NCBI RefSeq assembly: GCF_900100085.1
Contig: NZ_FNEJ01000020.1
Span: forward strand, 1 to 64,000
Direction: 5' to 3'
DNA length: 64,000 bases
Source: Salipiger marinus
Lineage (GTDB): Bacteria; Pseudomonadota; Alphaproteobacteria; Rhodobacterales; Rhodobacteraceae
The position numbers and the translations under genes were made by a program. Below the pieces are notes generated by a model. The model had not been told where the DNA came from. It searched no databases and saw only the letters and a program-made list of their open reading frames with translations. The stretch's first letter is position 1. The number at the start of each line of letters is the position of its first letter. Of the stretch, positions 9,993 to 21,080 are shown in pieces.

Positions 9993-10991
9993 TCAGATGT
10001 CCAGATCCACCGTCACCGGGAAATGATCCGACGCCGCCAGCAGGGCTGCGCGCAGGTCGGGGCTGTCCCAGCAGTCCGGGTCGTCGAACGGATGCCAGAT
10101 GCGCCACGCCTTTGCCTGCGGGCGCAGATCCTGCGACACCATGATGTAATCCAGCATGGCCTGCAGGTAGCGCCGCTCTGGCCCGATATAGAACCGGGCC
10201 GAGGTCGGCTGCGGCGCAAGCCCGCCCTTCAGCGCCTCCAGCGCGTGCGGATCATAAAGCGGCGCCGCCTCCCCCAGCAGGATTTCCACCGAACTGCGCC
10301 CGAACAGATGTTCGTATTCGTCCAGCCCCGGCCCGTCATTCAGATCGCCCAGCAGGATGACGCTGTCCCCCGCCGCCAGCGCCGCGTCGATGCGGCGCCG
10401 GATCCAGATCGCCTGCGCCAGCTGCTTGCGGCGGTTGGCGATGGACAGGCGCATGATCCGGTCCGCCCCCACCGCGCCATGCGGCGCCTTGGATTTGAGA
10501 TGCGCGCCGATCAGCCGCAGCACCCGCCCGCCGGGCGTGACCGCCTCCACCTCCAGCGGCGGCTTGGAGAAGGTCACCCGGTCCTCGGTGGCGTCGATGT
10601 CCAGATCGATGCGGAACACCCCGTCAAAACGCGGCGCGTCGGGGCCCGCCTGTGGATCATGGCGCACATTCAGCACGGCGGGATCGTAAAGCAGGGCGAG
10701 TTCCTGCTGCGTGTCATTGGCAAAGCCGGTCAGCACGGCACGGCAGCGCAGGTCGAAGGCGGTGGCGAAATGGGTCAGCGCACGGGTGGTGTCGCGCCGC
10801 GCATTGGTGTCGGGCGCCTCCACCACCAGCACGGCATCGGCATCTAGCTCGGCAAAGACCCGCCCCAGCGCGCGGGCCTGCTCTGCCCGGCTGACCCCGT
10901 GCCGGGCCGAGGGTTCCGCGTCCATGTAAAGCCGCCCCTGATCGTCGAACAGCGCATCGAACCATTCGACATTGTAGGTGGCCAACCGCAC
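9993..10991 (-). CDS. Endonuclease/exonuclease/phosphatase (EEP) family hydrolase
   Basis: This is a DNase I-like metal-dependent phosphodiesterase of 332 residues. Visible family motifs are ATYNVEWFD at the start, LVVEAPD (metal-ligand Glu region) near residue 55, LLGDLNDGPG near residue 215 and ASDHFPVTVDL at the C-terminus. The substrate may be nucleic acid or a phospho-metabolite and cannot be deduced. The start is a GTG at 10991, 4 nt after the stop of the J-domain gene, which fits tight operon packing. Confidence 0.85.
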   Translation of the reverse strand: MRLATYNVEWFDALFDDQGRLYMDAEPSARHGVSRAEQARALGRVFAELDADAVLVVEAPDTNARRDTTRALTHFATAFDLRCRAVLTGFANDTQQELALLYDPAVLNVRHDPQAGPDAPRFDGVFRIDLDIDATEDRVTFSKPPLEVEAVTPGGRVLRLIGAHLKSKAPHGAVGADRIMRLSIANRRKQLAQAIWIRRRIDAALAAGDSVILLGDLNDGPGLDEYEHLFGRSSVEILLGEAAPLYDPHALEALKGGLAPQPTSARFYIGPERRYLQAMLDYIMVSQDLRPQAKAWRIWHPFDDPDCWDSPDLRAALLAASDHFPVTVDLDI

Positions 10992-10995
10992 CCGG

Positions 10996-11679
10996 TCAGA
11001 CCTGCTCGCGCGCCGAGATCTCTTCCCATGCGCGGTTGATGTCGATCAGCCGCTTTTCCGACATGCGGATCGCCTCTTCGGGCAGACCGCGCGCCTGCAT
11101 CACGTCGGGATGGGTGTTGCGCACAAGCTGGCGCCAGTGGCGGCGGATCTCGGGGAGGGGCGTATCCGGGCTGACCCCCAGCACGCTGAACGGATCGGGC
11201 GCGCAGTCGGGGACGAACCGCGCCCGCAGCGCGCGGAACTCGGAATCGGAAATGCCGAAGATCTCGGCCACCCGCTCCAGAAACGCGTCCTCGTCGGGGT
11301 GGTAGTCATTGTCGGCCACCGCCATGTGAAACAGCCCTTCCATCAGATCGCAGAGCGGCGTGGCGGTGCCGTCGAACATGCGGCGGATGCGGGCGGCGTA
11401 TTCCTCGAACCCGGCGACGTCCTGCCGGGCAAGGTTGAAGACGCGGGCGGCGGCGGGCTCGTCCTCGGGGGCGATGGTGAAGACCTCGCGAAAGGCCGCC
11501 ACCTCGTTGCGGGTCACCCGCCCGTCGGCCTTGGCCATCTTGGCCGAGAGCGCGATGACGGCGATGGTGAAGGCCACGCTGCGTTCCGGCGGCTGGCGCA
11601 GCCGGTCGAACACGGCGGAAAGGCCTTCGCCATTGGCGAGGGCCGACAGGGCGTCAGCTATGCGGGTCCAGATCGACAT
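10996..11679 (-). CDS. TerB/J-domain co-chaperone (DjlA-like, soluble)
   Basis: The 227-residue protein has a TerB-like helical domain (about residues 25-140, with acidic motifs KADGRVTRNE and DNDYHPDEDAFL). A C-terminal J domain follows (about residues 160-227) with the diagnostic HPD tripeptide in RNTHPDVM. J domains stimulate DnaK ATPase activity. E. coli DjlA has the same two domains but also an N-terminal membrane segment, which is not present here. It lies in a minus-strand run between the GNAT and EEP genes. Confidence 0.88.
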   Translation of the reverse strand: MSIWTRIADALSALANGEGLSAVFDRLRQPPERSVAFTIAVIALSAKMAKADGRVTRNEVAAFREVFTIAPEDEPAAARVFNLARQDVAGFEEYAARIRRMFDGTATPLCDLMEGLFHMAVADNDYHPDEDAFLERVAEIFGISDSEFRALRARFVPDCAPDPFSVLGVSPDTPLPEIRRHWRQLVRNTHPDVMQARGLPEEAIRMSEKRLIDINRAWEEISAREQV

Positions 11680-11730
11680 GGCCGCAGCATACGATGCGGC
11701 GCGGGGACTGTCAGTGCGACAAAGCGCAGA

Positions 11731-12210
11731 TCACAGAAATTTCTGCATCAGCACAAGATCCATCCAGCGCCCGAACTTGAACCCCACCTCGGGCAGCCGC
11801 GCCACCTCGCGGAAGCCGCAGGCGGCGTGAAAGGCGAGGCCCGCCGGGTTTTCCCCCGACACCCCCGCCATCATGGAATGGGCGCCCTGCGCGCGCGCCT
11901 CGGCGCAGAGCGCCGTCATCAGCGCGCGGCCCACGCCCCGGCCCTGCGCCTCTGGCGCCAGCAGGATCGTGTGCTCCAGCGTGCGGGCATAGCCCGGGCC
12001 GCTGCGAAAGGCGAAGAAGGTGGCAAAGCCAAGGAGACGGCCCTCCTCCTCGGCCAGAAGAAAGGCGGGGCCGCGCGCGGCAAAATCCGCCGCCAGCCCT
12101 TCGGGGGTCTTGCGGGTGGTGGTGAAGGTCACGGCAGTGCCGTCGATGACCGGATTCCACAGCGCCGCCACCGCTTCGGCATCCGCGGCCTGCGCGGGAC
12201 GCAGGATCAC
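11731..12210 (-). CDS. GNAT family N-acetyltransferase (phosphinothricin/MddA-like)
   Basis: This is an acetyl-CoA-dependent transferase of 159 residues. The Q-x-x-G-x-G acetyl-CoA loop is APEAQGRGVGRALM. The N-terminal block (VILRPAQAADAEAVAALWNPVI) and the GVSGENPAGLAFHAACGFRE region resemble methionine sulfoximine/phosphinothricin acetyltransferases, so an amino-acid-like substrate is likely. The GTG start at 12210 overlaps the stop of the upstream gene as GTGA, indicating coupling. Confidence 0.85.
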   Translation of the reverse strand: MILRPAQAADAEAVAALWNPVIDGTAVTFTTTRKTPEGLAADFAARGPAFLLAEEEGRLLGFATFFAFRSGPGYARTLEHTILLAPEAQGRGVGRALMTALCAEARAQGAHSMMAGVSGENPAGLAFHAACGFREVARLPEVGFKFGRWMDLVLMQKFL

Positions 12211-12821
12211 TGCAGCACCCGGATGCCGCGCGGCGTGGTGAAGCTGCCGCGCAGGGCGGGCACGGCTTCGGTCACAAATTCCACCACCGGCGCGGTCAGA
12301 TGCGGCACCAGCAGCGCCGCCAGCGCCTCCGCCTCGGGATGGGCGACGCTGAGCCGGTCCAGCCGCGCGCCCGATGCGGGCAGCGCCAGCCCCGGCGGCA
12401 CCGGGCTTTGCCATTCGATCAGCGCGGGAAACATGCCCGCAAAGGGCAGGATGCCGTCGCGCGGCACCGCCATGCGCCAGCGCAGCGATCCCCGGCTGAG
12501 CGACACCGCCTCCCCGGCCATGGGCAGCAGGGCCAGCGCGCGGTCCAGATCGGGCACGCGGCAGACCCATTTGTCGAGCCGGGGCGGCCCGGAAAACTGG
12601 TCCAGCCCGAACCAGCGCGCCCGCCCGGGCGTGGCCGCCGCCGGGTCCACCGCGATGGCCTCCAGATAAAGGCCGTCATCCAGGCCAAGAAGCTGATTAT
12701 GCGTGCCAAAATCGGGATGTTCGCCGCCGGGCAGCAGCGGCGCACCCAGCGTCGCCTCGGTATGGGACACCGCCTCCGCAAGGGTTTCGCCCAGCACGGC
12801 GATGTGATCGAGCTCCAGCAT
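12207..12821 (-). CDS. VOC/glyoxalase-like domain protein
   Basis: The 204-residue cytoplasmic protein opens with LELDHIAVLGETLAEAV, the beta-strand and metal-His pattern of vicinal-oxygen-chelate folds. It continues with FGTHNQLLGLDDGLYLEAIAVDP, typical of the Glyoxalase_3 (PF13468) group. The substrate is unknown. The ATG at 12821 follows AGGAG at a good distance. It is the first gene of the minus-strand run that continues into the GNAT, J-domain and EEP genes, and is divergent from nhaA. Confidence 0.8.
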   Translation of the reverse strand: MLELDHIAVLGETLAEAVSHTEATLGAPLLPGGEHPDFGTHNQLLGLDDGLYLEAIAVDPAAATPGRARWFGLDQFSGPPRLDKWVCRVPDLDRALALLPMAGEAVSLSRGSLRWRMAVPRDGILPFAGMFPALIEWQSPVPPGLALPASGARLDRLSVAHPEAEALAALLVPHLTAPVVEFVTEAVPALRGSFTTPRGIRVLQ

Positions 12822-12982
12822 CGGGTCTCCTGACCTTTGTTGCACCGGTGCCACGATATCGCCATGGTGCGGGCAGGCAATCCTGAAATGCTCGCGCGCG
12901 CGCATTGATTTTTGTAGGCGTAAGAGCCATTTCAAGCCCTTGTAACCAAAAGTTGAAAAATTCGCTTCCACGGGAGACTTTC

Positions 12983-14173
12983 ATGCTGCTGCGCGCCCTC
13001 GACAAGTTTTTCAAGCACGAAGCATCGGGGGGCATATTGCTCATGCTGGCGGCGGTGGGTGCCATGCTCGTCGCCAACTCCACGCTGTCCGAGGGCTACC
13101 ATGGCATGCTCAACACCTATTTCGCCGTCACCTATGGCGGCGAGGGCCTGCAGAAGCCGCTGATCCTGTGGATCAATGACGGGCTGATGGCGGTCTTCTT
13201 CTTCCTGATCGGCATGGAACTGAAGCGCGAGCTTCTGGAGGGCAAGCTCAAGAACCCCTCCGACGTGATCCTGCCCGGCATGGCCGCAGTGGGCGGCATG
13301 ATCGTGCCCGCGCTGATCTATTCCAGCATCAACTGGGGCAATGCCGAAACCATCCGGGGCTGGGCCATTCCCGCCGCCACCGACATCGCCTTCGCGCTTG
13401 GCGTGCTGGCGCTGGTGGGCACGCGCGCGCCCTCCTCGCTCAAGGTGTTCCTGCTGACGCTGGCCATCCTTGACGACATGGGCGCCATCATCATCATCGC
13501 GCTGTTCTATACCGCCGATCTGAAGCTGGATTACCTGTTCCTTGCGCTGGTCCCGATGGCGGTCATGGCATGGCTGAACTACCGCCGGATCCACCGCGTG
13601 GCGCCGCTGCTGATTCTGGGCGCGATCATGTGGTTCTTCGTGCTGAAATCCGGCGTGCATGCCACGCTGGCGGGCGTCGTCACCGCCTTCTTCATCCCGA
13701 TGAAGGACAAATGGGGCAAGTCGCCGCTGCATTCGGTGGAACACGCGCTGTCGCCCTATGTACTTTACGTGATCGTGCCGATCTTCGCCTTCGCCAATGC
13801 GGGCGTTGTGCTGTCCGGTCTGGGGCCGGACCAGCTGCTGGCCCCGGTGCCGATCGGCGTGGCGCTGGGTCTGGTGCTGGGCAAGCAGGTGGGCGTGTTC
13901 GGCGTGACATGGATCATGGTCAAGACCAAGCTCGCGCGGATGCCCTCTGGCGCGAGCTGGCTGCAGGTCTATGGCATCGCCTGTCTGGCGGGCATCGGTT
14001 TCACCATGTCGCTGTTCATCGGCGGTCTGAGCTTTGGCGAAAGCATGCTGATGAACGAGGTGCGGCTTGGCGTTCTGGCAGGCTCCATCATCTCGGGGAT
14101 CCTCGGCTATACCGCGCTGATGGTGGCCTCGTCCAAGGCCGCCGCGACCAAGACGGCAGCACCGATCCGCTAA
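12983..14173 (+). CDS. nhaA: Na+/H+ antiporter NhaA
   Basis: NhaA exchanges two H+ for one Na+ across the inner membrane for pH and sodium homeostasis. The protein is 396 residues with about 12 membrane segments. The conserved IPAATDIAFALGVLALVG and LAILDDMGAIIIIALFY segments contain the paired aspartates of the ion-binding site. The ATG at 12983 is preceded by GGGAG. The gene is divergent from the glyoxalase-like gene across 161 bp and is closed by a strong terminator. Confidence 0.95.
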   Translation: MLLRALDKFFKHEASGGILLMLAAVGAMLVANSTLSEGYHGMLNTYFAVTYGGEGLQKPLILWINDGLMAVFFFLIGMELKRELLEGKLKNPSDVILPGMAAVGGMIVPALIYSSINWGNAETIRGWAIPAATDIAFALGVLALVGTRAPSSLKVFLLTLAILDDMGAIIIIALFYTADLKLDYLFLALVPMAVMAWLNYRRIHRVAPLLILGAIMWFFVLKSGVHATLAGVVTAFFIPMKDKWGKSPLHSVEHALSPYVLYVIVPIFAFANAGVVLSGLGPDQLLAPVPIGVALGLVLGKQVGVFGVTWIMVKTKLARMPSGASWLQVYGIACLAGIGFTMSLFIGGLSFGESMLMNEVRLGVLAGSIISGILGYTALMVASSKAAATKTAAPIR

Positions 14174-14194
14174 GCCGGTCTGCGGCACAAAAAG

Positions 14195-14225
14195 AAACCC
14201 TCCCCCGCGTGGGGGAGGGTTTTTT
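14195..14225. terminator. Bidirectional intrinsic terminator
   Basis: A perfect 12-bp stem (14195-14206 with 14211-14222, loop GCGT) is followed by T residues on the plus strand and flanked by A residues on the left. It can therefore terminate nhaA (plus) and methylmalonyl-CoA mutase (minus). Confidence 0.93.
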
Positions 14226-14259
14226 GCTGCCCTGTGCTGCCCTGCGCTGAGGACGGGTG

Positions 14260-16398
<2,139 letters not shown>

Positions 16399-16569
16399 GA
16401 TCTGCTCCTCTCTCTCCTGAAGCCGGGGCCAGCCGTGGCCGGGTCTGTCCCGCTTCGCATCCTTGCTGTGTGGGGGCCGCGCGGGAACGGGGGGCGTGTG
16501 CCAACATTTTCGGCATCGCACCGTGTCTGACCCTGTGCAGGGGCCCGGTGGCTGCCTATATCTGCAGAC

Positions 16570-17028
16570 ATGAAGCGCCTGCTCCCACTTGTTTCGTTTG
16601 TGTATTTCACGCTTGTCGCGGGCTTCGGCCTCGCGCAGGAGGCAGAGCCCCCGCTGGGCAATGCGATCCGTCCCGCCGCAGACGCGCGGCTTTCGGACTT
16701 TCTCTGGGTGTCGCGGCCCATCGTGGTCTTCGCCGACTCGCCCGAGGATCCGCAGTACATCCAGCAGATGGAGCTGATTTCCGAACGGCTCGGCGCGCTG
16801 GTGGACCGGGATGTGGTGGTGCTGACCGATACCGACCCCGCCGCGCGGAACCCGATCCGGCAGGATCTGCGCGCGCGCGGCTTCATGCTGGTGGTGATCG
16901 CCAAGGACGGGGCGATCCTGCAGCGCAAGCCCGCGCCTTGGGACGTGCGCGAGATCACGCGGTCCATCGACAAGCAGCCGCTGCGCCAGCGGGAAATGCG
17001 CGACTCGCGCCAAGGCTTGCAGCCCTGA
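16570..17028 (+). CDS. DUF4174 domain secreted protein
   Basis: This 152-residue protein has a signal peptide (hydrophobic residues 4-22, predicted cut after GLAQ). It has a thioredoxin-like alternation of strands and helices ([36 protein letters not shown]) but no CxxC pair. This matches DUF4174, a family of unknown function. It runs on the plus strand against the minus-strand propionate cluster, between mcm and the membrane-protein gene. Confidence 0.8.
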   Translation: MKRLLPLVSFVYFTLVAGFGLAQEAEPPLGNAIRPAADARLSDFLWVSRPIVVFADSPEDPQYIQQMELISERLGALVDRDVVVLTDTDPAARNPIRQDLRARGFMLVVIAKDGAILQRKPAPWDVREITRSIDKQPLRQREMRDSRQGLQP

Positions 17029-17088
17029 CCCGCCTTGCCTATATTTGAGACACGGCAGACCGACACAGACACTGGCAAGGAGAGCATC

Positions 17089-17160
17089 ATGGAAAAGCCC
17101 ATCATCCCGCTGACTCCGATCCCGGTGACCGGGCGTTCCGGCCCACGTCCGGGCTACTGA
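17089..17160 (+). CDS. Candidate 23-residue small protein
   Basis: An ATG preceded by AAGGAGAGCATC, a near-ideal Shine-Dalgarno, opens a 23-codon ORF (start [16 protein letters not shown], end SGPRPGY). It is Pro/Gly-rich and ends in TGA. It lies 60 nt after the DUF4174 gene and is antisense to the last 59 nt of the membrane-protein gene. No family is recognised. It is supported only by its ribosome-binding site and position. Confidence 0.35.
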   Translation: MEKPIIPLTPIPVTGRSGPRPGY

Positions 17161-17905
17161 ACCGCCGCGTCACCGCTTCTGCGCCGGGGGCTCCGCCCTT
17201 GGCATAGCCATCAATCAGCGCCAGCGCGTAGCTGCCCAGCTGATAGGCTCTCTGCCGCATCTGCACATAATCCTGATAGATCAGGATCCGACGCCCCTGC
17301 GGCAGCTGCGCGAAGCGGTCCGACCGCATGTCTTCGGCCAGCGCCCGGATCGACGCGATCAGGCTGTAATAGGCCACCACCGCGTCGATGGTCTGGCGCG
17401 GCAGCACCTCGATTTCATCCAGCAGCGCGGCATAGACCCGGTCATGCACCTCGTTGGGGATGAAGGGCACGAAGCTTTCATCCGCCTCCATCCGGGCCAC
17501 AAGCTGCGCCGCCTGCGCATCGCCCTGCCCTTCGGAATAAAACGCGGCGAGCGTGTCGCGGATTTCGGCAAAAAGCGCCTTGTGGTAATCGCGCAGCTTT
17601 TCGGCCTTGTCGCGCGCCCGCCCGGTTTCGGCGAACATCGTCGTGGTCAGCCATCCCAGCGCGATGACCAGCCCCGCAATCAGCGCCTGCCACAGCCGGT
17701 CCTCCAGATCGGCAAGCCGTGACAGCACCAGCAGCGGCAGGCCCAGCAGCAGCGCCACGGGCAGCGCGATGCGGGCAAAGCGCAGAAGGATGCTGCGCGA
17801 GATCGCCGCCCCCTCGCCCAGAAGCAGCAGCAGCGCAGCCCCAAGCCCCAGCAGCGCAAGCACGCCCGCGCCGATCCAGACATCAAGGGGCTGCGCCGGG
17901 GTCAT
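17102..17905 (-). CDS. Membrane protein of unknown function
   Basis: The 267-residue protein has three hydrophobic segments in its first 95 residues (about 7-29, 39-59 and 66-86). A soluble, helical, charged region follows with [23 protein letters not shown] near residue 100 and a long C-terminal part. No known domain is recognised. Its start is 4 nt after the pccA stop and it precedes mcm in the same direction, so it is probably co-transcribed with propionyl-CoA assimilation genes. The extreme 3' end is overlapped antisense by a possible small ORF. Confidence 0.75.
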   Translation of the reverse strand: MTPAQPLDVWIGAGVLALLGLGAALLLLLGEGAAISRSILLRFARIALPVALLLGLPLLVLSRLADLEDRLWQALIAGLVIALGWLTTTMFAETGRARDKAEKLRDYHKALFAEIRDTLAAFYSEGQGDAQAAQLVARMEADESFVPFIPNEVHDRVYAALLDEIEVLPRQTIDAVVAYYSLIASIRALAEDMRSDRFAQLPQGRRILIYQDYVQMRQRAYQLGSYALALIDGYAKGGAPGAEAVTRRFSSPDVGRNARSPGSESAG

Positions 17906-17909
17906 GGGA

Positions 17910-19910
17910 TCACTCGAACTCCATGATGACATCATCCACGGCCAGACTGTCGCCCGCGCCCGCGTTGATCTTCTTCACCACGCCGCGCCGTTCCGCGCGC
18001 AGGATGTTTTCCATCTTCATCGCCTCGACGGTGCAGAGCGCCTGACCGTCCTGCACCTCGTCGCCTTCGGAGACGTTGATCTTCACCACAAGCCCGGGCA
18101 TCGGACACAGCAGCAGCTTCGACGTGTCAGGCGGCAGCTTTTCCGGCATCAGCCGCGCCAGTTCCGCCTGCCGCGGCGTGCGCACGATGACCTTCAGATC
18201 GGCGCCGCGGCTGCGGATGTGGAACCCCGCCGACACCTTGCCGACCTTCAGCACCAGCGGACGGCCATTCACCTCCATCCGGGCCAGCGTCATGCCGGGG
18301 GTCCAGCTGCCGGTCACGCGAATCTCGGCGCCATCGGCAAAGCGCACGGTGGATCCCTGCCGGTCGGCGGCGATGGTCACCTCATGGTCCACGCCCTGCA
18401 GCGACACGGTCCAGTCGCTGCCCACCTTGCGTTCGTGATTGTCGAGCGTGCCGGAAATGCGGCTGCGCCGGATCTCGGCCACGCGGTTCATCGCGGCGCA
18501 GGCGGCGGCGATGTCGCGCAGCGCGGGCTCCGGCAGGGTCACGCCCGCAAAGCCTTCGGGATATTCCTCGGCGATGAAGGCGGTGGTGATGTTGCCGGAG
18601 ACAAAGCGCGGATGGTCCATCACGGCGGCAAGGAACGGCAGGTTGTGGCCGATTCCCTCCACCTCGAAACTGTCCAGCGCGTTGCGCATCACCTCGATGG
18701 CCTGCTCGCGCGTGGGCGCCCATGTGCAGAGCTTGGCGATCATCGGGTCGTAATACATGCTGATCTCGCCGCCCTCATAGACGCCGGTATCATTGCGCAC
18801 CACGCCGCCCAGCATCTCGCCCTCGGCAGGCGGGCGGTAGCGGGTCAGCCGCCCGATGGAGGGCAGGAAGCCGCGATAGGGATCCTCGGCGTAAAGCCGG
18901 TTCTCGATGGCCCAGCCGTCAATCTTGACGTCGTCCTGCGTGATCGTCAGCGGTTCGCCATGGGCGATGCGGATCATCTGCTCCACAAGGTCGATGCCGG
19001 TGATCAGTTCGGTCACCGGGTGTTCGACCTGCAGCCGGGTGTTCATTTCAAGGAAATAGAAGTTCTTGGCGCCGTCGACGATGAATTCCACCGTGCCCGC
19101 AGAGGTGTATCCCACCGCCTTGGCAAGCGCGACCGCCTGCTCGCCCATGGCGCGGCGGGTCTCGGGATCCAGAAACGGGCTCGGCGCCTCCTCGACGACC
19201 TTCTGGTTGCGGCGCTGGATCGAACATTCGCGTTCGTTCAGATAGAGGCCGTTGCCATGGGCGTCGCACAGCACCTGAATCTCGATATGGCGGGGCTGGG
19301 TCACAAACTTTTCGATGAAGATGCGGTCATCGCCAAAGCTGCTGGCCGCCTCGTTCTTCGACGACTGGAAGCCCTCGCGCGCCTCCTCGTCCGTCCATGC
19401 GATGCGCATGCCCTTGCCGCCGCCCCCGGCGCTGGCCTTGATCATCACCGGATAGCCGATCTGGTTGGAGATGGTCACCGCCTCTTCGGCATCGGCGATC
19501 AGCCCCATATAACCCGGCACGGTGTTCACCCCGGCTTCGGCGGCGATCTTCTTGGAGGTGATCTTGTCCCCCATCGCCTCGATCGCCTTCACCGGCGGGC
19601 CGACAAAGGCCACGCCCTCGGCGTCCAGCGCCTGCGCGAATTTGGGATTTTCGGACAGAAAGCCATAGCCCGGATGCACCGCCTGCGCGCCGGACTGGCG
19701 GATGGCCCCCATGATCCTGTCGATCACGATATAGGACTGGCTCGCCGGGGCCGCGCCGATATGCACGGCCTCGTCGGCCATCTCCACATGCAGCGCGTTC
19801 CTGTCCGCGTCCGAATAGACCGCCACCGTCTTGATGCCCATGCGCCGGGCCGTCTTGATGACGCGGCAGGCAATCTCCCCCCGGTTGGCGATCAGGATCT
19901 TCTCGAACAT
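17910..19910 (-). CDS. pccA: Propionyl-CoA carboxylase, biotin-carrying alpha subunit
   Basis: The enzyme carboxylates biotin with ATP and bicarbonate and carries it to PccB, which transfers CO2 to propionyl-CoA. The 666-residue protein has a biotin carboxylase domain from residue 1 (FEKILIANRGEIACRVIKT), the ATP-grasp glycine loop KASAGGGGKGMRI, and the active-site region EMNTRLQVEHPVTE. It ends with a C-terminal biotinyl domain whose EAMKMEN motif holds the biotinylated Lys632. The ATG at 19910 follows GGGACGGAG. It lies between a set of small uncharacterised genes and the membrane protein/mcm pair. Confidence 0.96.
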   Translation of the reverse strand: MFEKILIANRGEIACRVIKTARRMGIKTVAVYSDADRNALHVEMADEAVHIGAAPASQSYIVIDRIMGAIRQSGAQAVHPGYGFLSENPKFAQALDAEGVAFVGPPVKAIEAMGDKITSKKIAAEAGVNTVPGYMGLIADAEEAVTISNQIGYPVMIKASAGGGGKGMRIAWTDEEAREGFQSSKNEAASSFGDDRIFIEKFVTQPRHIEIQVLCDAHGNGLYLNERECSIQRRNQKVVEEAPSPFLDPETRRAMGEQAVALAKAVGYTSAGTVEFIVDGAKNFYFLEMNTRLQVEHPVTELITGIDLVEQMIRIAHGEPLTITQDDVKIDGWAIENRLYAEDPYRGFLPSIGRLTRYRPPAEGEMLGGVVRNDTGVYEGGEISMYYDPMIAKLCTWAPTREQAIEVMRNALDSFEVEGIGHNLPFLAAVMDHPRFVSGNITTAFIAEEYPEGFAGVTLPEPALRDIAAACAAMNRVAEIRRSRISGTLDNHERKVGSDWTVSLQGVDHEVTIAADRQGSTVRFADGAEIRVTGSWTPGMTLARMEVNGRPLVLKVGKVSAGFHIRSRGADLKVIVRTPRQAELARLMPEKLPPDTSKLLLCPMPGLVVKINVSEGDEVQDGQALCTVEAMKMENILRAERRGVVKKINAGAGDSLAVDDVIMEFE

Positions 19911-19972
19911 CTCCGTCCCTTTCCTAGATGGTCGCGGCCCGCTGGCGCCGGTCCGGCGCTGGCCCAAACACG

Positions 19973-20006
19973 AAAAAGGCCACCGGAGCCGGATGCTCCG
20001 ATGGCC
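19973..20006 (-). terminator. Intrinsic terminator of the small lipoprotein gene
   Basis: A 12-nt stem with one mismatch (19978-19989 with 19995-20006, loop CGGAT) is followed on the minus strand by five T residues (19977-19973). It would end transcripts of the 67-residue lipoprotein gene before pccA. Confidence 0.8.
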
Positions 20007-20074
20007 AGAAACTCAGACTGTCACATGGCAGACGCGGGCTGGTCAGCGCCGCGTCGCCCTTGGTGAGCCGGGGC

Positions 20075-20278
20075 TCAGCAGCGCGAGGGGTAGCGGTTGC
20101 AATACGCGACGTTGCCGGCTGCGCCGACCAGCGCCCCCGTGGCGAGGTCGCCGTCAACTGCCGCTGCCGTGGCCGCGCCCGCGCCGGCACCGATGATGCC
20201 CCGCTCGCCAACCGTGTCGCCACAGGCCGCAAGACCCAGAAGTGCCGCGCCGAGGGTGAGTGCTTTGATCGTCTGCAT
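20075..20278 (-). CDS. Small glycine-zipper lipoprotein
   Basis: The 67-residue protein has a lipoprotein signal with lipobox GLAAC (Cys19). A Gly/Ala-rich stretch follows (GIIGAGAGAATAAA, GALVGAAGN), like the glycine-zipper of osmotically regulated outer-membrane lipoproteins. The C-terminus has two further Cys residues (YCNRYPSRC). A good Shine-Dalgarno (GAAGGACAG) precedes the ATG, and its own terminator lies just downstream. It is probably monocistronic and only incidentally inside the propionate locus. Confidence 0.8.
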   Translation of the reverse strand: MQTIKALTLGAALLGLAACGDTVGERGIIGAGAGAATAAAVDGDLATGALVGAAGNVAYCNRYPSRC

Positions 20279-20639
20279 GGGAAACTGTCCTTCGTGTTCG
20301 TCTCTGCCGATGCCGAACTAACCCATGATACCGGGGTCAGGTTCCACCCAAATGCGCACGCTGTCGTGAACCCGGCGAAGGATGGCCGATCCTGCGGTCC
20401 GGCAGGCACCTTTGCGCCGACCCCGACCGGACTGCAGGGGAAAGAGACGGGCGACGGGCAAGGGGATGTGCCACGCCGCCCGCAAGGGGAAGGGTTACGG
20501 CAGATGCGGCGGACGGAGTCCCGTTCCCCCGCGCCTGCACCCATAACGCTGCCCGAGCGGCCCCCCCGCGCAAAGCGGAGCGTGCCGGACCGGGTCCGGT
20601 CGGCCTCTTTCCGCTCAAATCGGCGAGGGAGCGGCAAGC
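20279..20639. other. Gene-free stretch of 361 bp
   Basis: I see no convincing gene here. The overlapping open frames are Arg/Pro-rich and lack Shine-Dalgarno sites and family motifs. It must contain the promoter of the 67-residue lipoprotein (left end). An imperfect GC hairpin (GTGCCGGACCGGGTCCGGTC, 20580-20599) near the right end could serve as the 3' end of the 120-residue protein's mRNA. Confidence 0.5.
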
Positions 20640-21002
20640 TCACGCCCATTCCTCCGGTGAGTCGAAGGCTTCGGGGAAGGACAGCCGCGCCGCCTTCTCG
20701 TCGATGATCAGCAGCGAGTCATAGCTGACCGGATCGAAGGGCGAGTCGTAGGGCAGCACTTCGCGGCCAAAGAGCCATGACAGCCGTCCGGCATCCAGAT
20801 TGCCCCGTTCAAAGGGCTCGGTGCCAAAATGCGCCCAGAGCGAGGCCATGAAGGCCAGATCGGCGCGTTTGTCGGGGGGTCTGCGGTCACGATACCGTTC
20901 GCGCTTGATCAGCGGCGTGGCGCCATCGGGATTGGCGCGGCGGATGGTGAACTGGAAGTCGGTGCCGGGCAGACGGCCGGGGAATCCGCGATGCTTCAGC
21001 AT
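20640..21002 (-). CDS. Conserved hypothetical protein, 120 residues
   Basis: This is a soluble protein without a signal peptide, with a basic N-terminal half (RRANPDGATPLIKRERYRDRR) and an acidic C-terminus (LSFPEAFDSPEEWA). No catalytic motif is recognised. Its position between pccB and pccA and its codon use, like that of its neighbours, support a real gene. A start is present at the ATG at 21002, but no strong Shine-Dalgarno is visible. Confidence 0.65.
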   Translation of the reverse strand: MLKHRGFPGRLPGTDFQFTIRRANPDGATPLIKRERYRDRRPPDKRADLAFMASLWAHFGTEPFERGNLDAGRLSWLFGREVLPYDSPFDPVSYDSLLIIDEKAARLSFPEAFDSPEEWA

Positions 21003-21044
21003 GTGCAGCCCTCCACACCGGAGACCTGCAGGCGCTGCAGAAGC

Positions 21045-21071
21045 GGGACGGACCCTTGCGGGGCCCGTCCC
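21045..21071 (-). terminator. GC hairpin after the 47-residue lipoprotein gene
   Basis: An 11-bp stem with one mismatch (21045-21055 with 21061-21071, loop TTGCG) lies about 10 nt after the lipoprotein stop. It lacks a U-tract, so termination may be partial. Confidence 0.5.
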
Positions 21072-21080
21072 GAAGGCAAA

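Noticed and set aside
11681-11700. GCCGCA...TGCGGC hairpin between the GNAT and J-domain genes
   Set aside because: Six-base stem with no U-tract, overlapping the start region of the J-domain gene; too weak to call a terminator.
17607-20066. 819-codon plus-strand open frame across pccA
   Set aside because: Antisense shadow of pccA with no recognisable domain.
19928-20707. 259-codon plus-strand and 241-codon minus-strand frames over the small lipoprotein region
   Set aside because: Arg/Pro/Ser-rich, no conserved motifs; they run through the terminator and the well-supported 67-residue lipoprotein.
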